Source: JANXQG01 sp037147235 (lineage in GTDB: Bacteria; Planctomycetota; Planctomycetia; Pirellulales; Thermoguttaceae). Taken from it: 5,062 nucleotides of DNA. Shown here in pieces: positions 1 to 4,284 of this stretch. Where the stretch lies: contig JBAWVO010000404.1 of assembly GCA_037147235.1 (NCBI GenBank), positions 1 to 5,062 of the forward strand. Direction: 5' to 3'. Within the stretch, counting starts at the first letter, position 1. Each line of letters opens with the position of its first letter. The notes under the pieces are model-generated. The model was not told the origin of the DNA. It saw only the letters and a program-made list of their open reading frames with translations, and searched no databases. Position numbers and translations under genes: made by a program.

Positions 1-38
1 GTGGCTCTTCCGGTTCTAGGTGCGGAACGCGAATAATT

Positions 39-120
39 GTAGGGTGGGGAGAGCGTAGCGATCCCCACCAATTCTGTTGCGGTCCGCTTTTGGTGGGGCT
101 CGTTTCACTCTCCCCCATAC
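39..120. repeat. BIME/REP-like palindromic intergenic repeat (two inverted arms)
   Basis: Two arms of about 33 nt (39-72 and 88-120) are imperfect inverted copies of each other. Over the best 22-nt stretch, from AGAG to CCACCAA, the left arm and the reverse complement of the right arm differ at 4 positions, with one extra base in the outer part. The left arm is itself palindromic: GGTGGGGA at 43-50 pairs perfectly with TCCCCACC at 62-69 around an 11-nt loop. CCCCACCA at 63-70 can instead pair with TGGTGGGG at 91-98, so two mutually exclusive folds exist. This is the architecture of REP/BIME-type dispersed elements. No ORF, transposase or target duplication is seen. That it is dispersed in the genome is an inference. 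Confidence 0.6.
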
Positions 121-160
121 GAACGAAATTAAAGATTTTGGGTATCATTGTTCCATGCTT

Positions 161-249
161 CCTGCGGATTTCGCAGGTTGTCGCCTTCCTCGCGGAGGGA
201 GTTTGGGACCGGGTGGCGCCGGGGGGCTAGCCATCGCCCGGGAAACCGG
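161..249 (+). other. Run of small hairpins upstream of the tRNA gene
   Basis: Successive potential stem-loops lie in a stretch without a credible ORF. The first pairs 161-166 with 172-177 (6 bp, 5-nt loop). The second pairs 185-191 with 195-201 (7 bp including one G-T, 3-nt loop). The third pairs GGTGGC with GCCATC around 211-235 (6 bp including one G-T). The fourth is CCGG-GAAA-CCGG at 238-249, a GNRA-type tetraloop hairpin. They could be part of a small RNA or simply local structure in GC-rich sequence, and the third and fourth overlap the proposed tRNA promoter. No known RNA family is recognised. Confidence 0.25.
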
Positions 250-256
250 CTATAAA
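228..256 (+). promoter_or_regulatory. Putative sigma70-type promoter of the tRNA-Arg gene
   Basis: TAGCCA at 228-233 (4 of 6 matches to TTGACA) is separated by 17 nt from TATAAA at 251-256 (5 of 6 matches to TATAAT). A start near 263 would place the mature tRNA end (282) about 20 nt downstream, leaving a short 5' leader for RNase P removal. The -10 box is good and the -35 box is ordinary. It is supported by spacing and position only. Confidence 0.5.
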
Positions 257-281
257 GTAGGATTGCCTGATCGTGGGCAAT

Positions 282-355
282 GTCCTCGTAGCTCAACTGG
301 ATAGAGCGTCGGCCTCCGAAGCCGAAGGTTGCAGGTTCGAGCCCCGCCGGGGATA
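282..355 (+). tRNA. tRNA-Arg (anticodon CCG)
   Basis: A complete 74-nt cloverleaf can be folded. The acceptor stem pairs 282-288 with 348-354, with A355 as discriminator. The D arm is 291-307. The anticodon stem pairs 309-313 with 321-325 around loop 314-320, giving anticodon CCG at 316-318, which reads CGG (Arg). The variable loop is 5 nt and the T arm is 331-347 with a TTCGAGC loop. A20 in the D loop and C35 in the anticodon are recognised arginine identity elements, and both are present. The 3' CCA is not encoded and would have to be added after transcription. The middle pair of the T stem is A333-C345, a mismatch. The gene has its own promoter and terminator, so it is likely a single-tRNA transcript. 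Confidence 0.96.
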
Positions 356-358
356 CTT

Positions 359-400
359 AAAAATAGGCCAGTCTAACAAGGGCTGGCTATTTTTGTTTCT
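359..400 (+). terminator. Intrinsic terminator after the tRNA gene
   Basis: The left arm at 359-371 (A-rich, ending GGCCAG) pairs with the right arm CTGGCTATTTTT at 383-394. The pairing is 12 bp, with one bulged G on the left and an 11-nt loop. The right arm runs into a T-rich tail to about 400. The A-tract/T-tract symmetry means it could also stop transcription from the opposite strand. Confidence 0.85.
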
Positions 401-783
401 TGACGCAAATATCTGCTATTTAACGGGCTACGGCGATAGGTTCATGCCCTTGCCTGCTTCTGCTTGCCGTCACTCCCGATGCACCAGCCTGCGTGAAGTT
501 GCGGCAGATTGCGGGTGCTTACTCAATAGATCGCACAACAGATTTGCCACTCAATTAACATTCGGCCCTGAAATCGTTGTATTCACCGAAAACGGCTTCG
601 ACTACTTCTTTAATGCTGTACATATTCATTACCTCCATCCGTATAGTAGTAACTTCCTCCAGAATTTCGTCAGAAATCCTAAAATCCATTGCGGCTATCT
701 TCGTTCGTCAGTACCCTTGCCCCCGCAGGTCAGCCACAATGGGCATAACGCAGATAGGATTTATTCGAGAAGAAAGACCTTCC
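401..783. other. Intergenic stretch without a convincing gene
   Basis: Between the tRNA terminator and the DUF6398-type gene no long ORF has domain-like content. Open frames crossing the area on the plus strand give compositionally random peptides upstream of the conserved domain. The only candidate is a 44-codon minus-strand ORF at 555-689, listed separately. No clear promoter for the downstream gene could be identified here, and no repeats or palindromes stand out. Confidence 0.6.
555..689 (-). CDS. Possible small acidic protein (44 aa), unrecognised
   Basis: An ATG at 689 (reading leftwards) opens a 44-codon frame ending in TAA at 555-557. The product is rich in Glu, Val and Ile and looks helix-forming, beginning MDFRISDEILEEV. 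No strong Shine-Dalgarno precedes this first ATG, and an in-frame TGA lies seven codons upstream of it. Inside the ORF a perfect GGAGGT sits 7 nt before the third internal ATG (codon 23), so the real product could be only 22 residues (starting MYSIKEVVEAVFGEY). No family is recognised. It could be a real small protein, the tail of a decayed gene, or chance. The next gene lies on the opposite strand and is divergent from it. Confidence 0.27.
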   Translation of the reverse strand: MDFRISDEILEEVTTIRMEVMNMYSIKEVVEAVFGEYNDFRAEC

Positions 784-1317
784 GTGGCAAAACAGCGCAG
801 CCTACCCTCTTCACCCGCCATTTCCGAGGAGATCTTGTCCAAGTTCAAGGCGATAATTGTCTTGACCGACGCCTTCTGCAAGCGGTACTTGAACGAGGAA
901 TACGTCAAGATGTGTCGGCGGTTGGCCGTGGCCCTGACTCGAAAGCGGCCGTCCCCTCTTGCCGGAGGCTGCAAGGAAGTCTGGGCCTGCGGGATCGTCC
1001 GAACCATCGGTTGGGCGAACATGCTGGATGATCCCAAGAGTTCTCCCATGAAGCTGATCGACATCGATCCCAAATTTGGCGTAGCCAATAGCACCGGCCA
1101 GGGCAAATGCATGGCTATCAAGAGGATGTTCGGCATCGGGCGGCTCAATGTCGATTGGACCCTGCCGAGCCGACTTGGTGACAATCCCGTGGTCTGGAAG
1201 GTCTGGATCAATGACGAGCTTGTCGATATTCGGCAGGAATCCAGAGAAAAGCAAGAGAAGGTATTCCAGAGGGGAGAGATTCCTTGGATTCCAGCCGACC
1301 GCAAAGAACGGAAGTAA
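784..1317 (+). CDS. DUF6398-domain protein
   Basis: This 177-aa protein, using the GTG at 784, resembles the uncharacterised DUF6398 family. Landmarks are a helical start (FKAIIVLTDAFC, residues 21-32), LNEEY (36-40), the RKRPSPL stretch (53-59), the EVWACGIVRTIGWAN helix (65-79), and a segment around residues 93-118 (FGVANSTGQGK) that looks like a winged or helix-turn-helix DNA-binding element. The end is WTLPSR, NPVVWKVWINDELVDIR and a final GEIPWIP-type tail. The biochemical role of the family is unknown to me, and DNA binding is inference from the HTH-like segment. The GTG start gives the N-terminus (M/V)AKQ about 20 residues before the domain, with a purine-rich weak ribosome site at 767-776. 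An ATG at 739 with AGGT at 727-730 is the alternative, and the frame stays open up to a TTG at 577. The HD-domain gene begins 1 nt after its stop, so the two are almost certainly cotranscribed and coupled. Confidence 0.85.
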   Translation: MAKQRSLPSSPAISEEILSKFKAIIVLTDAFCKRYLNEEYVKMCRRLAVALTRKRPSPLAGGCKEVWACGIVRTIGWANMLDDPKSSPMKLIDIDPKFGVANSTGQGKCMAIKRMFGIGRLNVDWTLPSRLGDNPVVWKVWINDELVDIRQESREKQEKVFQRGEIPWIPADRKERK

Positions 1318-1318
1318 C

Positions 1319-1966
1319 ATGCCCCCATCCGACCTCATCAACCAAACCGCCAATCACATCAAAACCGTCCTATCTGGCGACGGCACCGGCCATGATTGGT
1401 GGCACGTGTACCGAGTCTGGAAAATGGCGAAGAGGATCGGCCATGCGGAGCAGGCCGATCCTTTGGTCGTAGAACTGGCTGCCTTGCTCCATGACATTGC
1501 CGATTGGAAGTTTCATGATGGCGATTTATCAGTCGGCCCGACCAGGGCCAAAGAATGGATGGACTCCCTGGGCATTGAGCCCAGCGTCATCGATCAAGTC
1601 TGCCAGATAATCGCCGGAATTTCATTCAAAGGAGCAGCAGTTGAGCAACCACCGCTTTCCCTGGAAGGGAAAGCGGTGCAGGACGCCGACCGCCTGGATG
1701 CAATGGGGGCAATCGGCATTGCCCGTGCCTTCGCTTATGGGGGAGCCAAGGGACGGGAGATTTATGACCCAGCGGCCAAGCCCACTGAACATCTCACTGC
1801 CGAGGCATATCTGAAGGGTGGCACCAGCATCAACCACTTTTATGAAAAGCTGCTGTTGCTGAAGGATCGCATGAACACGGCGACTGGCAGGGCTGTGGCC
1901 GAAGAGCGGCATACGTTCATGGAGAACTATTTGCGGCGGTTCTATGCGGAGTGGGAGGGAGGGTGA
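1319..1966 (+). CDS. HD-domain phosphohydrolase (YedJ-like)
   Basis: This 215-aa soluble protein belongs to the HD superfamily of metal-dependent phosphohydrolases, close to the YedJ-type group. The four metal-ligand positions are visible: H29 (in GHDWWHVYRVW), H58-D59 (in LAALLHDIADWKF) and D124 (in VQDADRLDAMGAIGIARAFAYGG). The length and the C-terminal helices (FYEKLLLLKDRM, near residues 175-190) fit the family. Members are generally predicted to hydrolyse nucleotides or other phosphate esters, and the substrate here cannot be read from sequence. The ATG at 1319 is chosen because it begins just before the family's conserved region, has GGAAG at 1310-1314, and follows the DUF6398 stop by 1 nt. 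The frame is open further upstream, but that part overlaps the preceding gene. A perfect 12-bp hairpin lies inside the gene at 1650-1678. Confidence 0.93.
   Translation: MPPSDLINQTANHIKTVLSGDGTGHDWWHVYRVWKMAKRIGHAEQADPLVVELAALLHDIADWKFHDGDLSVGPTRAKEWMDSLGIEPSVIDQVCQIIAGISFKGAAVEQPPLSLEGKAVQDADRLDAMGAIGIARAFAYGGAKGREIYDPAAKPTEHLTAEAYLKGGTSINHFYEKLLLLKDRMNTATGRAVAEERHTFMENYLRRFYAEWEGG
1650..1678 (+). repeat. Perfect 12-bp inverted repeat within the HD gene
   Basis: CACCGCTTTCCC at 1650-1661 pairs perfectly with GGGAAAGCGGTG at 1667-1678 around the 5-nt loop TGGAA. It lies in the region coding for PPLSLEGKAV, just upstream of the metal-binding DADRLD motif. There is no T-tract, so it is not a typical terminator. 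Function is unknown; it may be chance or a transcript structure. Confidence 0.7.
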
Positions 1967-2046
1967 TGAAGGCTGGGCGGATGACGATTACCGGGGATCG
2001 CACGGCGAAAGCTATTTTGGATCAATCAGGACGACCACATATTTGA
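1966..2046 (+). CDS. Possible 26-aa ORF coupled to the HD gene
   Basis: An ATG at 1966-1968 overlaps the HD-gene stop as ATGA and is preceded by the strong purine-rich ribosome site GGGAGGGAGGG (about 1953-1963). The frame reads 26 codons (starting MKAGRMTITGD) to a TGA at 2044-2046. That stop lies inside the -35 box of the next promoter. The peptide resembles no family that I recognise. It may be the remnant of a once longer third gene in the operon, a real microprotein, or a fortuitous frame. The initiation context is the only support. Confidence 0.25.
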   Translation: MKAGRMTITGDRTAKAILDQSGRPHI

Positions 2047-2070
2047 CAAACCCAATCACTTTCCTATAAT
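2043..2070 (+). promoter_or_regulatory. Consensus sigma70 promoter of the repeat-protein unit
   Basis: TTGACA at 2043-2048 and TATAAT at 2065-2070 both match the housekeeping consensus exactly, with a 16-nt spacer. Transcription would start near 2077, giving a leader of about 30 nt before the ATG at 2109. Perfect hexamers are unusual in natural promoters and suggest strong, largely constitutive expression unless a repressor acts. No clear operator palindrome is visible. Confidence 0.85.
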
Positions 2071-2108
2071 GCCATTGGCTTCATACTCCACAGGAAGGGA
2101 ATTAAATC

Positions 2109-2615
2109 ATGGCTCGTAAATCTCTGATCGCTGTCCTTGCAGTCGCTATTTCTCTGAGTTTCATCGGGCAAGGCTTTTGCCAATCAGGAAAAAAGACCTC
2201 TTCAACTACGACAACCGAGAAGAAGTTTACCGCAATTCCTGATAAGGATAGCAGCAGCAATACGACCCGATTCTACGGCAAGGATGGTTCTTCGTCAGGC
2301 CGAGCCGAATCCAGTGGCACGACGACCCGATATTATGGCAAAGACGGGTCTTCCTCGGGTCGTGCGGACAAGAGCGGCACCACAACCCATTTCTATGGCA
2401 AGGATGGTTCTTCTGATGGGCGGGCAGAGACAAGCGGCACCACGACTCGTTTCTATAATAAGGATGGCTCCTCTGCTGGCCGTGCTGAGAAAAGCGGCAA
2501 TACGACTCGTTTCTATGGCAAAGACGGGTCATCCACGGGTCGAGCCGAAGGCAGTGGCAAAACGACTCGCTTTTACGGCAAGGATGGCTCTTCTTCGGGT
2601 CGGGCTGATCGATAA
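2109..2615 (+). CDS. Secreted tandem-repeat protein (six 20-aa repeats)
   Basis: This 168-aa protein has an N-terminal signal peptide: positive residues R3 and K4, a hydrophobic core at about 6-20, and likely cleavage near GFC-QS at 24/25. The cysteine is preceded by Phe, so it is not a good lipobox. A Ser/Thr/Lys-rich linker (26-50) follows. From residue 51 to the C-terminus there are six in-register repeats of 20 residues (starting at 51, 71, 91, 111, 131 and 151; the last has 18). The consensus is xTTRFYGKDGSSxGRAxxSG, with variation almost confined to positions 1, 13, 17 and 18. Alternating Thr/aromatic residues and KDG turns suggest short beta-hairpins, perhaps an extended extracellular fibre or envelope-binding rod; this is inference. 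Similar TTxYYDxxGRxxGRA-like repeats occur in other bacterial exported proteins of unknown function. AGGAAGG at 2092-2098 is the ribosome site, and the promoter is consensus. Confidence 0.85.
   Translation: MARKSLIAVLAVAISLSFIGQGFCQSGKKTSSTTTTEKKFTAIPDKDSSSNTTRFYGKDGSSSGRAESSGTTTRYYGKDGSSSGRADKSGTTTHFYGKDGSSDGRAETSGTTTRFYNKDGSSAGRAEKSGNTTRFYGKDGSSTGRAEGSGKTTRFYGKDGSSSGRADR
2259..2612 (+). repeat. Tandem 60-bp repeat array (5.9 copies)
   Basis: Units begin at 2259, 2319, 2379, 2439, 2499 and 2559, exactly 60 bp apart, without insertions or deletions; the last unit is 54 bp. Copies differ mostly at third codon positions. The Arg codon of GRA is written CGA, CGT, CGG, CGT, CGA and CGG, while the protein unit stays nearly constant. 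This indicates an old duplication series kept under protein-level selection rather than a freshly expanded satellite. Confidence 0.95.
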
Positions 2616-2635
2616 GATTTCAGTGGCATAACGAT

Positions 2636-2640
2636 GGAGG
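2636..2640 (+). promoter_or_regulatory. Ribosome binding site of the 20-aa lipopeptide ORF
   Basis: GGAGG lies 7 nt before the ATG at 2648, an optimal arrangement. It is the main reason to believe that the very short frame is translated. Confidence 0.75.
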
Positions 2641-2647
2641 CTACACG

Positions 2648-2710
2648 ATGAAACGGTTGTACTTGGTAATTCTGCTCTTGGCCGGTGCATTGTCACTGCC
2701 GGGCTGCTGA
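2648..2710 (+). CDS. 20-aa lipoprotein signal-peptide-only ORF (lipopeptide or truncated lipoprotein)
   Basis: ATG at 2648 opens 20 codons ending in TGA at 2708-2710. The peptide has a basic start (MKR), a Leu/Val/Ile-rich core, and ends in the lipobox LPGC, so the stop falls immediately after the cysteine that would be lipid-modified. Reading past the TGA gives 27 further codons to TAG at 2792-2794, beginning PNKKGPC, which looks like a typical polar start of a mature lipoprotein. A single TGG-to-TGA change would explain it as a nonsense-mutated small lipoprotein (about 48 aa). Alternatively it is a genuine minimal lipopeptide, loosely comparable to entericidins or colicin lysis peptides, which are longer. 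It lies 32 nt after the repeat-protein stop, with no terminator between, so cotranscription is likely. Confidence 0.55.
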   Translation: MKRLYLVILLLAGALSLPGC

Positions 2711-2721
2711 CCGAATAAGAA

Positions 2722-2738
2722 GGGGCCGTGTCGGTCCC
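2722..2738 (+). other. Hairpin just downstream of the lipopeptide ORF
   Basis: GGGGCCG at 2722-2728 pairs with CGGTCCC at 2732-2738 (7 bp including one G-T) around the loop TGT. A second small stem, GCAAG at 2746-2750 with CTTGC at 2758-2762, follows. No T-tract follows either, so a classical intrinsic terminator is not shown. They may slow 3' degradation or be incidental. The rest of the 2711-2851 gap shows no other gene and no convincing promoter for the phosphatase. Confidence 0.35.
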
Positions 2739-2851
2739 AGGAACAGCAAGTTTCCCGCTTGCCTAGCCTATCTACGGTGATAATATCCAAATAGCAGCGT
2801 GGATCATGGTCTGGTAACGGTTGGTATCTTGGACTCGATGGAGTAAATCAC

Positions 2852-3271
2852 ATGAACCAGATCGAGCCTTATGAGCTATGGGTTGGTCACGCTGGAGATG
2901 GACGAGCCTACGAGGAAGCCGCAAATTGTGGAATTCGGGCCATCGTCCAGGTGGCGATTACGGAACTGCCTCTACAGCCTCCCCGTGAATTCATCTACTG
3001 CCGCATTCCTTTGTTGGACGGATGCGGCAACGATCCGGGTTTGCTTCAACTCGCTATCGGTTGCGTGGCGACCCTAATCCAGCAAAGAATTCCAACGCTG
3101 GTTTGTTGTGCTATGGGCATGAGCCGTTCCCCAGCCATTGCCGCTGCCGCAATCGCAAGAGTCGAGAATCTCGATTTCGACGAATGCTTGAAACGGGTGA
3201 CGAAATTCCGTGTGGCCGACGTATCGCCGGGACTGTGGGATGATATTCGCCGTGTTAAGGAGAAGCAATAA
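2852..3271 (+). CDS. Dual-specificity-type protein phosphatase
   Basis: This compact 139-aa cysteine phosphatase of the DSP/PTP superfamily would remove phosphate from Tyr/Ser/Thr residues or other phosphate esters in the cytoplasm; there is no signal peptide. The catalytic P-loop is C86-A-M-G-M-S-R92 followed by S93-P94, matching C-X5-R-S, in the context LVCCAMGMSRSPAIAAAA. The likely general acid is D56 (RIPLLDGCGND). The N-terminal WVGHAGDGR and the IRAIVQVA strand fit the fold. The residue before the nucleophile, usually His, is Cys (C85). GGAG at 2840-2843 lies 8 nt before the ATG. The gene is convergent with the DoxX-type gene across an 87-bp gap that holds no clear terminator. Its substrate is unknown, and it may instead act on a small molecule or RNA 5' end. 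Confidence 0.88.
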   Translation: MNQIEPYELWVGHAGDGRAYEEAANCGIRAIVQVAITELPLQPPREFIYCRIPLLDGCGNDPGLLQLAIGCVATLIQQRIPTLVCCAMGMSRSPAIAAAAIARVENLDFDECLKRVTKFRVADVSPGLWDDIRRVKEKQ

Positions 3272-3358
3272 GGTCCGCTCATGCCTGCTCTCTGCCTGAT
3301 CTCGAAGTTGCTCTCATTGCACAAACAGCGGATCGTCCTGGATGCCTTGCCTTCATCC

Positions 3359-3787
3359 TTATCGCCGCTTACCATCGAGACTCATCTGGCCTGCCCCATT
3401 GACGACAATTAGAAGCATTGCCCCCATGATCGACAGGTTCATGACCAGATAGATAATGTGGTCGTGCCGGGCCTGATTGTTGACCACGTTCCAGAACGTG
3501 AACCCGTGGAAGAGATAAGTCGTCAGCACCAGGAATGCCAGAAGGACCAATGCCCCGAAGCGAGCCTTGTAGCCCACGACCACGGAAATGCAGCCAACGG
3601 CCAAAACAACAATTGCACCGACCAATATCCAGATCGGGGCCACGGCTACTTTCGCTGCTAGCACCAGGGCCAAGCTCTGGACATTCGATGCCGTGTATCC
3701 CACTGCCGCCGCCAGGAAAACGGTGCAGAGCAAGATTCGGCCCAGAACGCCAAGCATGCCGACCACGATTCTCATTGGTTTTCGCAT
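3359..3787 (-). CDS. DoxX-family membrane protein
   Basis: This 142-aa protein has four predicted membrane helices, roughly at residues 8-30, 50-72, 76-96 and 110-130, the usual DoxX layout and length. Family-like pieces are GRILLCTVFLAAAVGY near the N-terminus, the YKARFGALVLLAFLVLTTYLFHGFTFW segment (split by a short basic loop at 74-76), and NLSIMGAMLLIVVNGAG followed by a basic tail. DoxX proteins are inner-membrane proteins, some tied to thiosulfate:quinone oxidoreduction or redox homeostasis, but most members, including this one, have no assigned reaction. The ATG at 3787 is preceded by GAGGA (complement of 3795-3799) 7 nt upstream, which supports it over Met5. No clear promoter was found. 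It is transcribed divergently from the gene at 3970. Confidence 0.9.
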   Translation of the reverse strand: MRKPMRIVVGMLGVLGRILLCTVFLAAAVGYTASNVQSLALVLAAKVAVAPIWILVGAIVVLAVGCISVVVGYKARFGALVLLAFLVLTTYLFHGFTFWNVVNNQARHDHIIYLVMNLSIMGAMLLIVVNGAGQMSLDGKRR

Positions 3788-3905
3788 ATTTTTTTCCTCG
3801 GATAAAAGGACAATATCTCAAGGATACTTCACAACCAAGGGGCCGGATGCGAGGAATTTGCTGAATGTTCGTGCAGGAAGCCGCCATGAGTTCAGCGGCT
3901 TCTCC

Positions 3906-3933
3906 TTGCTCGCTGACGGATTGGCCGTATAAT
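3906..3933 (+). promoter_or_regulatory. Putative promoter of the 103-aa hypothetical gene
   Basis: A perfect TATAAT at 3928-3933 is preceded, after 16 nt, by TTGCTC at 3906-3911 (3 of 6 matches, with the key TTG). Transcription would start near 3940, about 30 nt before the ATG at 3970. The divergent DoxX-type gene starts at 3787, so the two share a 182-bp control region. Confidence 0.55.
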
Positions 3934-3956
3934 TCCCACAATCAATGTACAAATCC

Positions 3957-3964
3957 AAGGAGGT
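3957..3964 (+). promoter_or_regulatory. Full-consensus Shine-Dalgarno
   Basis: AAGGAGGT ends 5 nt before the ATG at 3970, a complete match to the 16S anti-Shine-Dalgarno core. It fixes the start at 3970 and rejects the longer in-frame start at 3865, which would read through this site and the promoter. Confidence 0.85.
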
Positions 3965-3969
3965 GCCCC

Positions 3970-4281
3970 ATGCGATTTCTCTTGAAGGCCGAATGGCCGG
4001 TTGAAGCAGGTAATGCGGCCATCAAGGACGCTAGCTTGTCGAAGACAATCGAGTCTATTCTGGACGACCTGAAGCCGGAAGCGGCTTATTTCCTAGCGTC
4101 GAACGGGAAGCGAACCGCACTGCTGATTGTGGACACGAACGACGCCTCGCAGATTCCTGCCTTGGCGGAACCCTGGTTCCTTGCCTTCAACGCCAGCTTG
4201 GAGATCGTCCCCGTGATGGTTCCCGACGATCTCAAGAAGGCAGGACCAGCCTTTGAGCAGGCCATCAAGAAGTACGGGTAG
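3970..4281 (+). CDS. Conserved small hypothetical protein (possibly DUF3303-like)
   Basis: This 103-aa soluble protein has no signal peptide. It reads as a compact alpha/beta fold: a first strand (MRFLLKAEWPVEAGNAA), a helix (residues 20-35), strands around AAYFLAS and TALLIVDTN, a PALAEPWFLAFNASLEIVPVM segment, and a C-terminal helix ending KKYG. This pattern recalls dimeric alpha-beta-barrel proteins such as the DUF3303 type. I am not certain of the family and no function follows. It has its own promoter and a strong ribosome site, which suggests good expression. Its TAG lies 3 nt from the stop of the opposing DUF2293-type gene. Confidence 0.8.
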   Translation: MRFLLKAEWPVEAGNAAIKDASLSKTIESILDDLKPEAAYFLASNGKRTALLIVDTNDASQIPALAEPWFLAFNASLEIVPVMVPDDLKKAGPAFEQAIKKYG

Positions 4282-4284
4282 GAT

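Noticed and set aside
273..1031. 252-codon plus-strand ORF crossing the tRNA and the gap to its right
   Set aside because: It runs through the tRNA and its terminator and has no domain-like content. It overlaps the DUF6398-type gene in another frame, so it is a shadow.
708..1353. Two long minus-strand ORFs (708-1328 and 811-1353)
   Set aside because: They are antisense to the recognisable DUF6398-type coding sequence and have low-complexity, Pro/Ser/Gly-rich products without family features.
2259..2612. CRISPR-like array
   Set aside because: The units are contiguous 60-bp coding repeats without unique spacers, and no cas genes are nearby.
2227..2631. Alternative ORFs over the repeat array (minus 2227-2532, plus 2284-2631)
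   Set aside because: A 60-bp tandem repeat without stops is automatically open in several frames. Only the 2109 frame has a signal peptide, ribosome site and promoter.
2759..2786. Promoter for the phosphatase (TTGCCT with TAATAT or GATAAT)
   Set aside because: The pairing needs either a 14-nt spacer or a poor -10 box, which is too weak to call.
3485..3500. CACGTT/AACGTG inverted repeat in the DoxX-type gene
   Set aside because: It is a 6-bp stem inside conserved coding sequence, which is expected by chance at this length.
3800..3850. Minus-strand promoter for the DoxX-type gene
   Set aside because: The best boxes (TTGGTT and GATATT) are only 15 nt apart and poorly matched, so they are not supportable.
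3369..3941. 190-codon minus-strand ORF over the DoxX-type gene
   Set aside because: The DoxX frame (3359-3787) has four membrane helices and a good ribosome site. This one is a shifted frame with a Gly/Arg-rich, non-protein-like product.
3865..3969. N-terminal extension of the 103-aa protein to ATG 3865
   Set aside because: It would include the promoter -10 box and the perfect Shine-Dalgarno of ATG 3970, and the extension is not protein-like.
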